Source: Ruminococcus sp. CAG:488
Lineage (GTDB): Bacteria; Bacillota; Clostridia; Oscillospirales; Acutalibacteraceae
DNA length: 43,660 nt
NCBI GenBank assembly: GCA_000434055.1
Contig: HF999647.1
Span: 1-43,660 of the forward strand
Direction: 5' to 3'
The translations under genes were made by a program, and so were the position numbers. This document shows positions 23,901 through 32,179 of the stretch, piece after piece; position 1 is the first letter of the stretch, and each line of letters begins with the position of its first letter. A model generated the notes under the pieces. The model was not told the origin of the DNA. It made no database searches and worked only from the letters and a program-made list of their open reading frames with translations.

Positions 23901-24569
23901 TTATATTGATTTTTCCTCTTTCGGGAATCTTACCTTCGGCAAGTCGAGCTTAAACACGGTTGCAAGAATTCTGACCGCAAAAACAATCAGCACGGCAATA
24001 ATCGACGCCGCCCTAACATTTACATTGTGAATATACATCAAATGATACGCTGTTCCTCCGAGAATTGAGGCAACGGCGTATATTCTTTTTTTGAGAACAA
24101 ACGGTATTTCCATGAGCATAACATCACGAATCAGACCGCCGCCGACTCCGGTCACCACGGCAAGGCAAACAACGAGGATTCCGTTAACCGTGAAGCCTGA
24201 TTCAATAGCAACCTTTGCGCCCATAACGGTAAAAACACCCAAACCGAGAGCATCAAAAACGTTATTGACCGCATCAACGGTTTTTTCGCTTTTTCGATAT
24301 GAATCACGAAAAATATATGCCACAATAAATACAATCACAGACGTAATAACCGCAACCATGACATATCTGTAGTCGGAGAACATCGTCGGCGGCAGATGAC
24401 CGATAAGAATATCCCTGACAATTCCTCCGCCGAGCGCCGTCATTGCGCTGAGAACGATAACGCCGAAAACGTCTACCCTTTTCTTTATAGCAACCATTGC
24501 TCCGGATATTGCAAAAGCGACGGTTCCGACCATTTCAAAAATAAAAAGTACAAGCTCCTCAACCGACAT
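23901..24569 (-). CDS. TRIC-family (UPF0126/YicG-like) cation channel protein, 222 aa
   Basis: A seven-helix membrane protein of the trimeric intracellular cation channel family. The two glycine-zipper repeats are visible as TALGGGIVRDILIGHLPP (about 44-61) and VTGVGGGLIRDVML (about 133-146). The start ATG is 1 base after the stop of the upstream phosphoesterase gene, with AGAGG inside that gene's end, so it is translationally coupled. Bacterial members have been shown or proposed to conduct K+ or transport small solutes such as glycine; the role here is unknown. Confidence 0.92.
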   Translation of the reverse strand: MSVEELVLFIFEMVGTVAFAISGAMVAIKKRVDVFGVIVLSAMTALGGGIVRDILIGHLPPTMFSDYRYVMVAVITSVIVFIVAYIFRDSYRKSEKTVDAVNNVFDALGLGVFTVMGAKVAIESGFTVNGILVVCLAVVTGVGGGLIRDVMLMEIPFVLKKRIYAVASILGGTAYHLMYIHNVNVRAASIIAVLIVFAVRILATVFKLDLPKVRFPKEEKSI

Positions 24570-24570
24570 A

Positions 24571-25272
24571 TTAAACCTCTGCTATAAGATAATTTGTTTC
24601 CTCACCGATGCACATTGCACGAAGCGTCGTATACGGAATACCATTGATAATGTTCTCTGCCCCGTAATGATAATGCCCCTGATAGACATGTGAAACACCG
24701 TGTCTTGCAATTATGCCGTTCACATCATTCGCATTTGAAATAATATGACGGCTTTCAACATTTATATCTATATTTTGATGAGTAAATACGATTTTTCTTT
24801 TATCCGTGTTGAGCTGTTCGTCAAGCCAAGCAAGCTCGGTCTTAGGAATATAGCTCTTCGTCCAGTCGATATCTTCACGGCCGTAAGGCTCCCCGTCGGG
24901 AGAATAAGAAGCGTCAAGAAAAACCAGCCTCACCTCATTATCCTCAACCGTTGTCGGTGCTACGTGAAAGCCTGTTATTTTTGCCATGTCCTCGGCACTG
25001 ACTACCTCATTATCATGGTTTCCCATGCACTGATATGTAGGAATACCGTAGGAATTGATAAGAGACGAGATCTGTTTAAGATGCCTGATGCTCTCCTCGG
25101 TTCCGTTATGAAAATGAACGAGATCACCCAAGCAAACGGCAATCTGCACGTCCTGTGCCTTGAAATCTTCAAAGGCCCTTTTCACCGCAGCGTAGGCATA
25201 GCGCGGCTTTCTGTCCTGCTCAAGAAGGTCGAGGTCGCAATAATGTGTGTCTGTAAAAATACCTATTTTCAT
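24571..25272 (-). CDS. Cytosolic calcineurin-like metallophosphoesterase, 233 aa
   Basis: A single-domain metallophosphoesterase. The metal motifs are FTDTHY (residues 6-11), CLGDLVHFHNG, CMGNHDNE, FTHQN and YQGHYHYGA. No signal peptide, so it is cytosolic. The real start is ATG at 25272 with AAGGTGA 7 bases upstream; the GTG three codons earlier falls in that SD. It follows the GH25 gene by 5 bases and precedes the TRIC gene by 1, so the three are cotranscribed. Substrate unknown (cyclic nucleotide or phosphomonoester are typical). Confidence 0.9.
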   Translation of the reverse strand: MKIGIFTDTHYCDLDLLEQDRKPRYAYAAVKRAFEDFKAQDVQIAVCLGDLVHFHNGTEESIRHLKQISSLINSYGIPTYQCMGNHDNEVVSAEDMAKITGFHVAPTTVEDNEVRLVFLDASYSPDGEPYGREDIDWTKSYIPKTELAWLDEQLNTDKRKIVFTHQNIDINVESRHIISNANDVNGIIARHGVSHVYQGHYHYGAENIINGIPYTTLRAMCIGEETNYLIAEV

Positions 25273-25277
25273 AATGA

Positions 25278-27401
25278 TCACCTTGAAACCGCAAATTTTA
25301 AAACTTCAAGCGCATCGGAGGAATTCACTTTTCCGTCGCCGTTCCAGTCAGCACTGATCAGCAAATTGCCCGAAAGCGTTGTTAACCCGACAGCGTGACG
25401 AAGAATCAAGAGCGCATCTGCCGAATTTATCTTTGAATCAGCATTGATATCGCCGATAAGACACACTGTGTACGGACCGAAGCTTTTTCCGTTGCCCTCG
25501 GCGGAAACGGTTGATCCCGTTTTTACCGTGCCGGCTGAGGTAAGCGCTGTCATCTTTACCGTTACATCCTTGTATGAAACATATTTTGAAATGAACTGCG
25601 CTTGCGTAAGCCCCAGTTCTTTTCTCAGATAAATCCTCTTGCTCGCTTCGTTCAGGCTGAGATTTGCTCCGGTCTTAAAGCTGAATTGAGGATTTGCAAC
25701 CGACGGCTTTGAAAAACCGTTCAGACCGTTTGCCTTAATATATGACGGATAATCATAGTAGCAATAGTTTTTGTCGCAAACTCGATCAATTCCCGAAACC
25801 CTGCCGGTCTCCGTGTACTGCCACATTCCGTAAGCGCCGTTATATGTGCAGCTTGAATTATACTCGGCAATCCAAAAATGATAGTCCGAAAGCCTTGAGG
25901 CATAAAGCTCGTCTCTCGCGAAGTATTTGTTGCAATAAATTCCGACAAAATATCCTGCCGCTTTAAGCTTGTCACAGAAGGTTCGAGCAACCTCGGTGCA
26001 TTCGGCCTGAGTTAAATCAACCTGGTCCTCTGTTTCAAGGTCGTAATAAACAGGCATTTCGAGCTTGCAGTTATATTTTTTCAAAAGACTTATAACAAAA
26101 TCCGCTTCCCTGCTTGCTTCCCTGGCGGTCGTTGCTGCTCCAAAATAATAAACTCCGACAGGAATGTTATATTTTTTTGCCGCAGCATAGTAATCCGCAA
26201 AGCTGTCGTCTTCTTCCATTTTCTTGCTTGCGGTATATGCAAATCCGAGTCTGAGGATGATCGCATCAATGTCGGATGCGATTTTCGACCACGAGCTTAT
26301 TGAGTCACTGTTCCAATATGAAATATCAATAACATCCCAGTTGACTTTTGTTAAATTGCCTGTCGGCACAGAGCTGCTTCCGACGGTGAAGGATTTGTTA
26401 AGAAGAACAACATTTGAGCTCTCGGTGTCACTTGCCGTGATTTTATATGTATAGCTTCCTGCGGCAAGCCTTGAGAACGGCAGGCTGTAGTCAACGCTGT
26501 TTATATTGAAGCTTTTTGCATTAGGGGTTGCGATATATTCAAAGCCCTTTGTACCATTCGCTTTATATGCACCTATCACAATCCTCGTTATATTATAGTT
26601 AGACGAAATAATTCCCGTTACCGAAAAACCCTCTCCCACGTCAAGCACATAGGGATAATTGGCATTTGTTATTTTTAGCTTGCTTGACTGAACCGTTCCG
26701 ACGGTGAAGGGTTTGTTAAGAAGAACAACATTTGAGCTCTCGGTGTCACTTGCCGTGATTTTATATGTATAGCTTCCTGCGGCAAGCCTTGAGAACGGCA
26801 GGCTGTAGTCAACGCTGTTCACATCAAAGCTTTTTGCGTTAGGGGCTGCGATATATTCAAAGCCCTTTGTGCCGTCCGCTTTATATGCACCTATCACAAT
26901 CCTCGTTATATTATAGTTAGACGAAATAATTCCCGTTACCGAAAAACCCTCTCCCACGTCAAGGGTATCGGGATATTTTGCATTGGTTATTTTCAATGTG
27001 CTCACAGCCTGACCGGTGCTTGTAACCGTAAAGCTCTTGTTGAGAAGAACAACGTCGGAGCTGTTGTCGTCTGAAGCTACGATTTTATATGTGTAGCTGC
27101 CGTTTTTAAGTTTTGAAAAAGACAAGAGATAGTCTACATCATTTATATCATAGCTTTTTTCTCCAGGCAATCCGGTATAATCAAACTCTGCGGTTCCGTT
27201 CGAATTGTAAACGCCGATAACAACCTTGCGAATATAATAATCCGAGGTAATAATCCCCCTTGCAATAAAAGGATCGCCCTGTTTTAATGTCGTCGGATAT
27301 GTTGCGTCTGTCAGCTTCAATGATGTTGCGGCGGAAACAGGCATACAAAAACCGACCGCAATTGCAACAATTAAAAGAACCGATAAAAATTTCCTTTTCA
27401 C
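25278..27401 (-). CDS. Secreted GH25 lysozyme with three repeats and C-terminal dockerin, 707 aa
   Basis: A cell-wall muramidase. The order is signal peptide (about 1-24, ending VSA), three repeats of about 106 residues (about 27-345) each with YNITRIVIGAYK-like strands, a GH25 catalytic domain (about 350-560: DVIDISYWNSDSISSW and the catalytic Glu in YYDLETED), a linker, and a type I dockerin (about 648-707). The dockerin has two calcium loops, DINADSKINSAD and DWNGDGKVNSSD. The dockerin implies docking to a cohesin scaffold. The start is GTG at 27401 (AAAGGAG upstream), giving a clean signal peptide; a TATAAT lies at 27437-27432 with a weak -35. Two repeats are nearly identical in DNA. Confidence 0.93.
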   Translation of the reverse strand: MKRKFLSVLLIVAIAVGFCMPVSAATSLKLTDATYPTTLKQGDPFIARGIITSDYYIRKVVIGVYNSNGTAEFDYTGLPGEKSYDINDVDYLLSFSKLKNGSYTYKIVASDDNSSDVVLLNKSFTVTSTGQAVSTLKITNAKYPDTLDVGEGFSVTGIISSNYNITRIVIGAYKADGTKGFEYIAAPNAKSFDVNSVDYSLPFSRLAAGSYTYKITASDTESSNVVLLNKPFTVGTVQSSKLKITNANYPYVLDVGEGFSVTGIISSNYNITRIVIGAYKANGTKGFEYIATPNAKSFNINSVDYSLPFSRLAAGSYTYKITASDTESSNVVLLNKSFTVGSSSVPTGNLTKVNWDVIDISYWNSDSISSWSKIASDIDAIILRLGFAYTASKKMEEDDSFADYYAAAKKYNIPVGVYYFGAATTAREASREADFVISLLKKYNCKLEMPVYYDLETEDQVDLTQAECTEVARTFCDKLKAAGYFVGIYCNKYFARDELYASRLSDYHFWIAEYNSSCTYNGAYGMWQYTETGRVSGIDRVCDKNYCYYDYPSYIKANGLNGFSKPSVANPQFSFKTGANLSLNEASKRIYLRKELGLTQAQFISKYVSYKDVTVKMTALTSAGTVKTGSTVSAEGNGKSFGPYTVCLIGDINADSKINSADALLILRHAVGLTTLSGNLLISADWNGDGKVNSSDALEVLKFAVSR
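26381..27010 (-). repeat. Tandem near-identical 318-bp coding repeat in the GH25 gene
   Basis: The stretch from 26381 recurs from 26699, an offset of 318 bases (106 codons). About 270 bases match with only scattered differences, including a run of over 90 identical bases. A third unit further upstream in the gene (about 27010-27330) is much more diverged. This points to a recent in-frame duplication. Confidence 0.9.
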
Positions 27402-27518
27402 TGTAAAGCGCTCCTTTCTACATTTTGCCCTATTATAACATATTACGGCGAGATTGTACACTTTATTTTGTATAAAAGACGATTTTTGTCACATCGGATA
27501 AAACCTTGACGAAAATAT

Positions 27519-27549
27519 AATGGACTGCGCCTAAAAGCAACAGTCCATT
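27519..27549 (-). terminator. Hairpin at the end of the 27548-28201 gene
   Basis: AATGGACTG pairs with CAGTCCATT (27541-27549), overlapping the stop codon. The following minus-strand tract, TATATTTTC, is only modestly T-rich. Confidence 0.45.
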
Positions 27550-28201
27550 ATCTGTATCTTTTATCCAAAGAAAAAATATTTATAAGCATCGCGGTAAAAT
27601 ATCCTATAAATCCGAGGTCAATTGCCGCCAGACCGAATGTCCACGGATATGTAAATTCTCTGCCGCCGAGCGTGACCGGATTGCCGGAAATGTTTGCCGA
27701 GAGCGCAACCAGAACCAACACGGTAAAAATCAAAATTCCGATGCCTATCGGGAAAAAAGCGCCCATTAACTGTTTTTTCAGATATGCCCTGCGCAAATTT
27801 TCATCGGCGAAGCTTTGTCTTGATGCAACAACACTGCCTCCCGTGATCTCAAGCTCGCAGCCCGAAAAAAGTGCGTCAACACCTGTTTTTTCAACAAGTA
27901 TCGGCTTTTTCTTTACCGTCCAAACGGATTTTGAAGCGATAACGTTTATTTCAAAAACTCCCTTAAGCTGCACATATTGGCTGTTCTCGTCCTTTGAAAG
28001 CTTGCGTGTCGGATTATCCTTATCGCTGTCGAAGTTCTTATCCGTCTCCGTCCTTATTGCACGGCAGGCGATAAGCCTGTGATTTCCTTTTTCAACAGGC
28101 GAGATTGTTATACTCCCGTCTTCGGGAATAAAGTATTCCTCGCCGTCAAGCTTGATTTTCAGCACGTCATCGGAAGCGTTGTCTATTCTGATATTCGCCA
28201 T
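27548..28201 (-). CDS. Hypothetical membrane protein, 217 aa
   Basis: No family recognised. Residues about 1-145 are soluble and beta-rich, opening with MANIRIDNASDDVLKIKLDG, as if a small Ig-like or carbohydrate-binding-like sandwich (IPEDGSITISPVEKGNHRL). Two membrane segments follow at about 148-168 (GIGILIFTVLVLVAL) and 188-210. The start ATG has GGAGG 6 bases upstream, which sits right behind the hairpin 28219-28263. There is no room for a separate promoter, so expression probably comes from read-through of the aconitase-X operon. Confidence 0.7.
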   Translation of the reverse strand: MANIRIDNASDDVLKIKLDGEEYFIPEDGSITISPVEKGNHRLIACRAIRTETDKNFDSDKDNPTRKLSKDENSQYVQLKGVFEINVIASKSVWTVKKKPILVEKTGVDALFSGCELEITGGSVVASRQSFADENLRRAYLKKQLMGAFFPIGIGILIFTVLVLVALSANISGNPVTLGGREFTYPWTFGLAAIDLGFIGYFTAMLINIFSLDKRYR

Positions 28202-28218
28202 AAATTCCTCCGAAAAGA

Positions 28219-28263
28219 AAGAGCTGCGGCAGAGAAACTTGCCGTTTTTCTGCAACAGCTCTT
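28219..28263 (-). terminator. Hairpin terminator or attenuator after the aconitase-X operon
   Basis: On the minus strand AAGAGCTG...CAGCTCTT with further inner pairing is followed by TCTTTTC. The next gene's ribosome site begins within about 6 bases, so partial read-through is expected. Confidence 0.6.
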
Positions 28264-28274
28264 AAAGTCAGGTT

Positions 28275-28739
28275 TTATTCAACGATAACAGTTCCGTCCT
28301 CTTTAACGGTGATCTTGTCGCCGTCCTTTACAGCGCTGAGGAATTCATCGCCGAGAGAGTCAACGGCAACGATAGTGTTATCCGTCCAAACATCGGAGAG
28401 GATAACGCCTGCGGCTGCAAGAGAGTCGATCGGCAGCGAGAAAAGCATAGCCGCCGGAGCCATGTTAAGAGCGCATACGGTGTAGAGAACCATACCGCCG
28501 GTTGTTGAGCCGATTGTCTGAGGCAGGCAAAGAACCTTGCCGGTAAGATTTTTGCCGAATACATCCGGGTTGTTCTGGTCGGAACCGATAACCTCGTCCT
28601 TGCCGATAATCGGAATATCATGCATGAGGGCTGTTTTCTGGAATGTGGCAAGTGTGTTTACACCGTTATGAGAAACAACAGCCTCGCCCTTATTGATTGT
28701 GCCTGCTACAACAGGACGTCCTTTGAATGTCTTACTCAT
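28275..28739 (-). CDS. Aconitase-X small (swivel) subunit, DUF126, 154 aa
   Basis: The swivelling domain of aconitase X, here a separate protein. It opens MSKTFKGRPVVAGTINKGEA, with the conserved CLPQTIGSTTGGMVLY and a hydrophobic PAAMLFSLPIDSLAAAG. It works with the large subunit encoded just upstream: its ATG at 28739 lies 2 bases beyond the large subunit's stop, with GGGAGG inside that gene's end. Characterised aconitase-X enzymes act as cis-3-hydroxyproline dehydratase or phosphomevalonate dehydratase; which applies here is not certain. Confidence 0.92.
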   Translation of the reverse strand: MSKTFKGRPVVAGTINKGEAVVSHNGVNTLATFQKTALMHDIPIIGKDEVIGSDQNNPDVFGKNLTGKVLCLPQTIGSTTGGMVLYTVCALNMAPAAMLFSLPIDSLAAAGVILSDVWTDNTIVAVDSLGDEFLSAVKDGDKITVKEDGTVIVE

Positions 28740-28741
28740 AA

Positions 28742-30052
28742 TCAAAAACCTCCCTTGACAGCGATCTTGGTGATATCGTCAGTTGTGAAATAACGTGCGG
28801 TGGTATATGTACGAAGCTTGTTGGAGCAAGTAATAACATTGCTCGTGTCTCCGCCGCAGAGCGGATTGTTCATATACATAAGCGGACAAATACAGGAAAT
28901 GTTGACGCCGAAGCCGATAAGCTTGTTGTAAGCGGCACTGTTTTCCTTCTTAAATCTGTCGAGAACCTCGGGAGCTGTTGTCATAACAGTACGAAGACCG
29001 ACCTTTGTCTTGCCCTGCTTTTTAAGCTCATTCTCAAATCTTTCTGTCCATTCGCCGAGCTGCGCATATGAAAGGTGAGGACAGCCGATAAAGCAAAGCT
29101 TCGGAGCTGCGCCCTTATCCTTCCACATAACGGGATAGTTCTTGTAAACTCTTTCAAGCTCTGCATCGTCGATAACATAAGTCTGAGCACCCTCGGCGAT
29201 GAGGCTTTCGCCCTGCTCAACTGCCTCGGGAGTAAGATTTTCAATATGGTAGAGTCCGACTGCACCGTTTGAAGCGGTTGCTGCGCCGAAATCCTTGAGA
29301 TATGCCTTGGCATCGTCTGTGAGCTCTGTGCCGATCCACTTGTCAAGACCCTTGACGTAAGGAACGTCCTCCATAACCTTCATGCCGATTGCCGAACCGA
29401 GAACCTGAGCCTCCGGAATCTTTGTGGTCTTTACCTCAATGATCCACTTTGCCTTTCTTCCCTCATCTGTGAGAAGATCAAACTCGGGAACCTTGCCGAG
29501 AATTGAACCGAACAGCTCGATGATACCGGAGTTACGGTTACATCTTGCACCGAGAACGGAGTTTGCAAATACAACAGCCGAGCTCTCTGCCCATGAAAGA
29601 ATATCGCCCTTCTTGGGTGTGTTGCCTACCTCGTCAAAATAGCAGGCGCAAGTGAATGACTTGTCACTCTTGAGTCCAAGCTTATGGAGCTGAGCCTCGT
29701 AGGAATCCTGCATACCGTAGAGAATCTTGTTGAAGATCAGTTTCTGGAGCGGATTGCACTTAACGTTTGCGTAGTCAATGGGTCTCGGGTCAACTGTAAA
29801 TCCCTCGTCAACCTTGAGGCCGCCCTTAATGAGCTCATCCATGATGGAGAACACGGGCTTGAGAACCGAAATGCCGAAGCTTGTAACAAGATGTCCTTTG
29901 CCGTTTACGGGAACGAATTTCTCTGCTCCGAAAGCGTCGCCGTAAAGCACAAGGGTCTTCATAACCTTCGCCATTACCTCGCCCTTTGAGCCGTGAAGAA
30001 TTTCTTTTTCCTCGTCTGTCAGCTTCATTTTGTAGCTGAAGTTTTCATTCAT
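28742..30052 (-). CDS. Aconitase-X large (catalytic) subunit, DUF521, 436 aa
   Basis: The catalytic iron-sulfur subunit of aconitase X. Typical stretches are KVMKTLVLYGDAFGAEKFVP, FANSVLGARCNRNSG, CFIGCPHLSYAQLGEW and ISCICPLMYMNNP. The Cys residues within the last three are cluster or active-site candidates. The start is ATG at 30052 with AAAGGAGG 9 bases upstream; 13 codons further upstream are rejected. The gene is preceded by a structured leader and a clear promoter. As a two-gene (split) form it fits type II aconitase X. cis-3-hydroxy-L-proline breakdown is the more likely role in a gut bacterium, by inference. Confidence 0.93.
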   Translation of the reverse strand: MNENFSYKMKLTDEEKEILHGSKGEVMAKVMKTLVLYGDAFGAEKFVPVNGKGHLVTSFGISVLKPVFSIMDELIKGGLKVDEGFTVDPRPIDYANVKCNPLQKLIFNKILYGMQDSYEAQLHKLGLKSDKSFTCACYFDEVGNTPKKGDILSWAESSAVVFANSVLGARCNRNSGIIELFGSILGKVPEFDLLTDEGRKAKWIIEVKTTKIPEAQVLGSAIGMKVMEDVPYVKGLDKWIGTELTDDAKAYLKDFGAATASNGAVGLYHIENLTPEAVEQGESLIAEGAQTYVIDDAELERVYKNYPVMWKDKGAAPKLCFIGCPHLSYAQLGEWTERFENELKKQGKTKVGLRTVMTTAPEVLDRFKKENSAAYNKLIGFGVNISCICPLMYMNNPLCGGDTSNVITCSNKLRTYTTARYFTTDDITKIAVKGGF

Positions 30053-30155
30053 AAGGTTTATCCTCCTTTTATCCTCATAAGCCCCCGACACGGAGGACTT
30101 ATTATTTCCGAACCGAGCCTCCGTCGCTTGCGTTTGAGGAGACCGTACATTCTTA
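30053..30155 (-). promoter_or_regulatory. Structured 5' leader of the aconitase-X operon
   Basis: About 100 bases lie between the promoter and the start codon. They contain a stem TAAGTCC...GGGGCTTA (about 30079-30112) just before the ribosome site and a GC-rich upstream part with CTCC/GGAG complementarity. I recognise no known riboswitch class. It may be a translational control element. Confidence 0.4.
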
Positions 30156-30160
30156 TTTTA

Positions 30161-30189
30161 ATTATATATTAAAACTCATCGCATTTCAA
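30161..30189 (-). promoter_or_regulatory. Promoter of the aconitase-X operon
   Basis: On the minus strand TTGAAA, a 17-base spacer and TATAAT. Confidence 0.75.
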
Positions 30190-30246
30190 GAGTTTGTTAA
30201 AGATTTGACTAAAAAAGAACTCATTTATTTTTGGTCAAAATAATCA

Positions 30247-30285
30247 AAAGCCTGCCCTTTCAAATCATTGATAAGGACAGGCTTT
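30247..30285 (-). terminator. Terminator of the cysK-cdd operon
   Basis: AAAGCCTGCCCTT and AAGGACAGGCTTT pair with one mismatch. On the minus strand TTTTGATTATTTT follows. Confidence 0.75.
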
Positions 30286-30299
30286 AATTGTGGTAATTT

Positions 30300-30710
30300 T
30301 TATTTTTCAATATTTTTCGGCGTAAACGCTTCGGGAAGCAGCTCGTTAAGGGAATACTTTTTATGCGACTCCTCTCCCGTGACAACAAGAACCGTAAAAT
30401 CGGGAGAGCAAAATTCAGCCATAACCTGACGGCAAACTCCGCAAGGGGGAAAGGCTCCGCTTATAATTCCGTCCTTGCCGCCGGCAACGGCAATAGCGGC
30501 AAAATCTCTTTCGCCTGAAGAAATCGCATTGAAAAAAGCTGTTCTTTCGGCGCAGACGGTCGGAGTGTATGCGGCGTTTTCAATATTGCAGCCGGTGAAA
30601 AGCTTTCCGTCCTCGGTCATCAATGCCGCACCGACCCTGTAGCCGGAATACGGAACATACGCATTCTTCATTGCGTCAATTGCCGCTTTGCAAAGCTCTT
30701 TTTCATTCAT
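30300..30710 (-). CDS. cdd: Cytidine deaminase, 136 aa
   Basis: Deaminates cytidine and deoxycytidine to uridine and deoxyuridine in pyrimidine salvage. The tetrameric-type zinc motifs are CNIENAAYTPTVCAERTAFF (catalytic CAE) and PPCGVCRQVMAEF (PCxxC). VPYSGYRVGAAL near the start is characteristic. ATG at 30710 has GAGGTG 6 bases upstream; a longer frame is rejected. It lies 19 bases after cysK, so the two are cotranscribed; no metabolic link between them is obvious. Confidence 0.96.
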   Translation of the reverse strand: MNEKELCKAAIDAMKNAYVPYSGYRVGAALMTEDGKLFTGCNIENAAYTPTVCAERTAFFNAISSGERDFAAIAVAGGKDGIISGAFPPCGVCRQVMAEFCSPDFTVLVVTGEESHKKYSLNELLPEAFTPKNIEK

Positions 30711-30729
30711 AAAAACACCTCGCTGAAAA

Positions 30730-31656
30730 TTAATCAAACAAAACCGTGCTGAAATATCTTTCACCTGTATCAGGAAGAACAGTCACAACCGTTTTGCCTT
30801 CACCGAGCTCCTTTGCAAGGCGAAGTGCCGCAGTAACGTTCGTTCCGCTTGATATTCCGCAAAGGATTCCCTCTTCACGGATAAGGCGTCGTGAGGTTTC
30901 GATCGCTTCCTCGTCTGTAACGATATCAATATGCTCATAGATTTGTGTGTTTAGATTTTTCGGAATAAGTCCGTCACCGATGCCCATTTGAAGATGAGTT
31001 CCGATGCTTCCGCCCGAAAGAATTGCGGCATTTTTCGGCTCGACTGCCCAAATATGAATTTCTGGATATTTCGCTTTAAGAGTCTCTCCGATTCCGCTGA
31101 GAGTTCCACCCGTTCCGACACCCGAGCAGAAACCGTCGATCGGCTTGCCGACCTGCTCAATTATTTCCTGTGCGGTATAGCTTTTATGAACCATCGGGTT
31201 CGCCGGATTCTCAAACTGCTGAGGAATCCAAACGTTTTTATCCTCCTTCGCCATACGAAGTGCGGTTTGCAGGCACTCGTTGATGCACTTGCCGATATCC
31301 CCGCCATCATGGACCAGCACAAGCTCGGCTCCGTAAGCCTTGACAAGCTTTCGACGCTCCTCGCTGACAGAATCCGGCATAATAATACGAACATGATAGC
31401 CTCTGACTGCACCGATAAGGGCAAGACCTATTCCCTGATTGCCGCTTGTCGGCTCAACAATAATCGTATTTGAATGTATTATTCCTTTTTCCTCTGCGTC
31501 GCAGATCATATTATATGCAGTTCGTGTTTTAATCGAACCGCCGATGTTGACGCCTTCGTACTTGACAAGAACCTCTGCGCTGCCCTCGGGTACAATTTTT
31601 GAAAGGCGAATCATAGGCGTGTGTCCGATTGCTTCAAGAACATTTGAATAAACCAA
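30730..31656 (-). CDS. cysK: Cysteine synthase (O-acetylserine sulfhydrylase-like), 308 aa
   Basis: A PLP-dependent beta-replacement enzyme that makes cysteine from O-acetylserine and sulfide. GGSIKTRTAY carries the PLP lysine (the usual KDR is KTR). PTSGNQGIGLA is the substrate-binding loop (usual SGNTG is SGNQG). GVGTGGTLSGIG binds the PLP phosphate, and ISSGTNVTAAL follows. The start is a TTG at 31656-31654, 7 bases after GGAGG. No convincing promoter or cysteine-responsive site was seen upstream (31657-31850). The altered loop means a different sulfur or amine substrate cannot be ruled out. Confidence 0.9.
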   Translation of the reverse strand: MVYSNVLEAIGHTPMIRLSKIVPEGSAEVLVKYEGVNIGGSIKTRTAYNMICDAEEKGIIHSNTIIVEPTSGNQGIGLALIGAVRGYHVRIIMPDSVSEERRKLVKAYGAELVLVHDGGDIGKCINECLQTALRMAKEDKNVWIPQQFENPANPMVHKSYTAQEIIEQVGKPIDGFCSGVGTGGTLSGIGETLKAKYPEIHIWAVEPKNAAILSGGSIGTHLQMGIGDGLIPKNLNTQIYEHIDIVTDEEAIETSRRLIREEGILCGISSGTNVTAALRLAKELGEGKTVVTVLPDTGERYFSTVLFD

Positions 31657-31851
31657 AGTAATTCCTCCGATGATAGTATATGCTGAACAGCTTACAATAA
31701 CATAATATTAAATATAAGTTCACAGGGAACTATTTTATCACAATATGTAAAATATGGCAACTTGTTTACAAAATTTTTCAGTTGTATTTTTGAGAATAAC
31801 GCAAAAGATATAATTGCAAACGCAAATGAATTGCGAAGGGGTGAAATGCAA

Positions 31852-32046
31852 ATGTCAAGCAGCAAGAAGAATGTTGTTCCTCAGGCAAGAGAAGCTCTCG
31901 ATCGTTTCAAGATGGAGGCTGCATCTGAGGTAGGTGTAAACCTTTCTAACGGTTACAACGGTGATCTCACATCTAAGCAGGCAGGTTCTGTCGGCGGTCA
32001 GATGGTTAAAAAGATGATTGAATCCTATGAGAAAAACATGAAATAA
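31852..32046 (+). CDS. Alpha/beta-type small acid-soluble spore protein, 64 aa
   Basis: A SASP that coats and protects DNA in the dormant spore. VVPQAREALDRFKMEAASEV includes the EAxxxLxxFKxExAxE-type helix and the likely GPR protease site region. The second signature is LTSKQAGSVGGQMVKKMI. I chose the second ATG (31852) because GGGGTG is 8 bases upstream; the ATG two codons earlier is too close. No clear sigma-G promoter was found, although AT-rich DNA precedes. It shows the organism can sporulate or descends from a spore former. Confidence 0.93.
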   Translation: MSSSKKNVVPQAREALDRFKMEAASEVGVNLSNGYNGDLTSKQAGSVGGQMVKKMIESYEKNMK

Positions 32047-32085
32047 CCTTTCATGAATTCACAACCACACGAATAATCAACAAAA

Positions 32086-32119
32086 GGGAGCGTCTTCAAC
32101 TTCGGTTGAAGGCGCTCCC
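32086..32119 (-). terminator. Long hairpin (CGAA/TTCG loop), distal terminator
   Basis: GGGAGCG-CTTCAAC type stem of about 15 bp closed by a TTCG/CGAA tetraloop. Only the minus strand has a following T tract (TTTTGTTG), so it backs up the 32138-32159 terminator. It could still protect the SASP mRNA 3' end on the plus strand. Confidence 0.65.
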
Positions 32120-32137
32120 AATCTCCAAAAAGAAAAA

Positions 32138-32159
32138 CTCCCGGGATTTCTCCCGGGAG
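32138..32159 (-). terminator. Primary terminator of the secreted-protein gene
   Basis: On the minus strand CTCCCGGGA-GAAA-TCCCGGGAG is followed by TTTTTCTTTTT: a compact, very stable intrinsic terminator. Confidence 0.85.
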
Positions 32160-32179
32160 CCGATATTCAGAAATCAAAA

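Noticed and set aside
26381..27330. Regular repeats that might be read as a CRISPR array
   Set aside because: The units are 318 bases, coding, and in frame within the lysozyme gene; there are no spacers.
31762..31851. Upstream extension of the SASP frame and a TATAAT-like box (about 31808)
   Set aside because: The extension lacks SASP homology and a ribosome site. The box has no fitting -35 and does not match a sigma-G promoter well.
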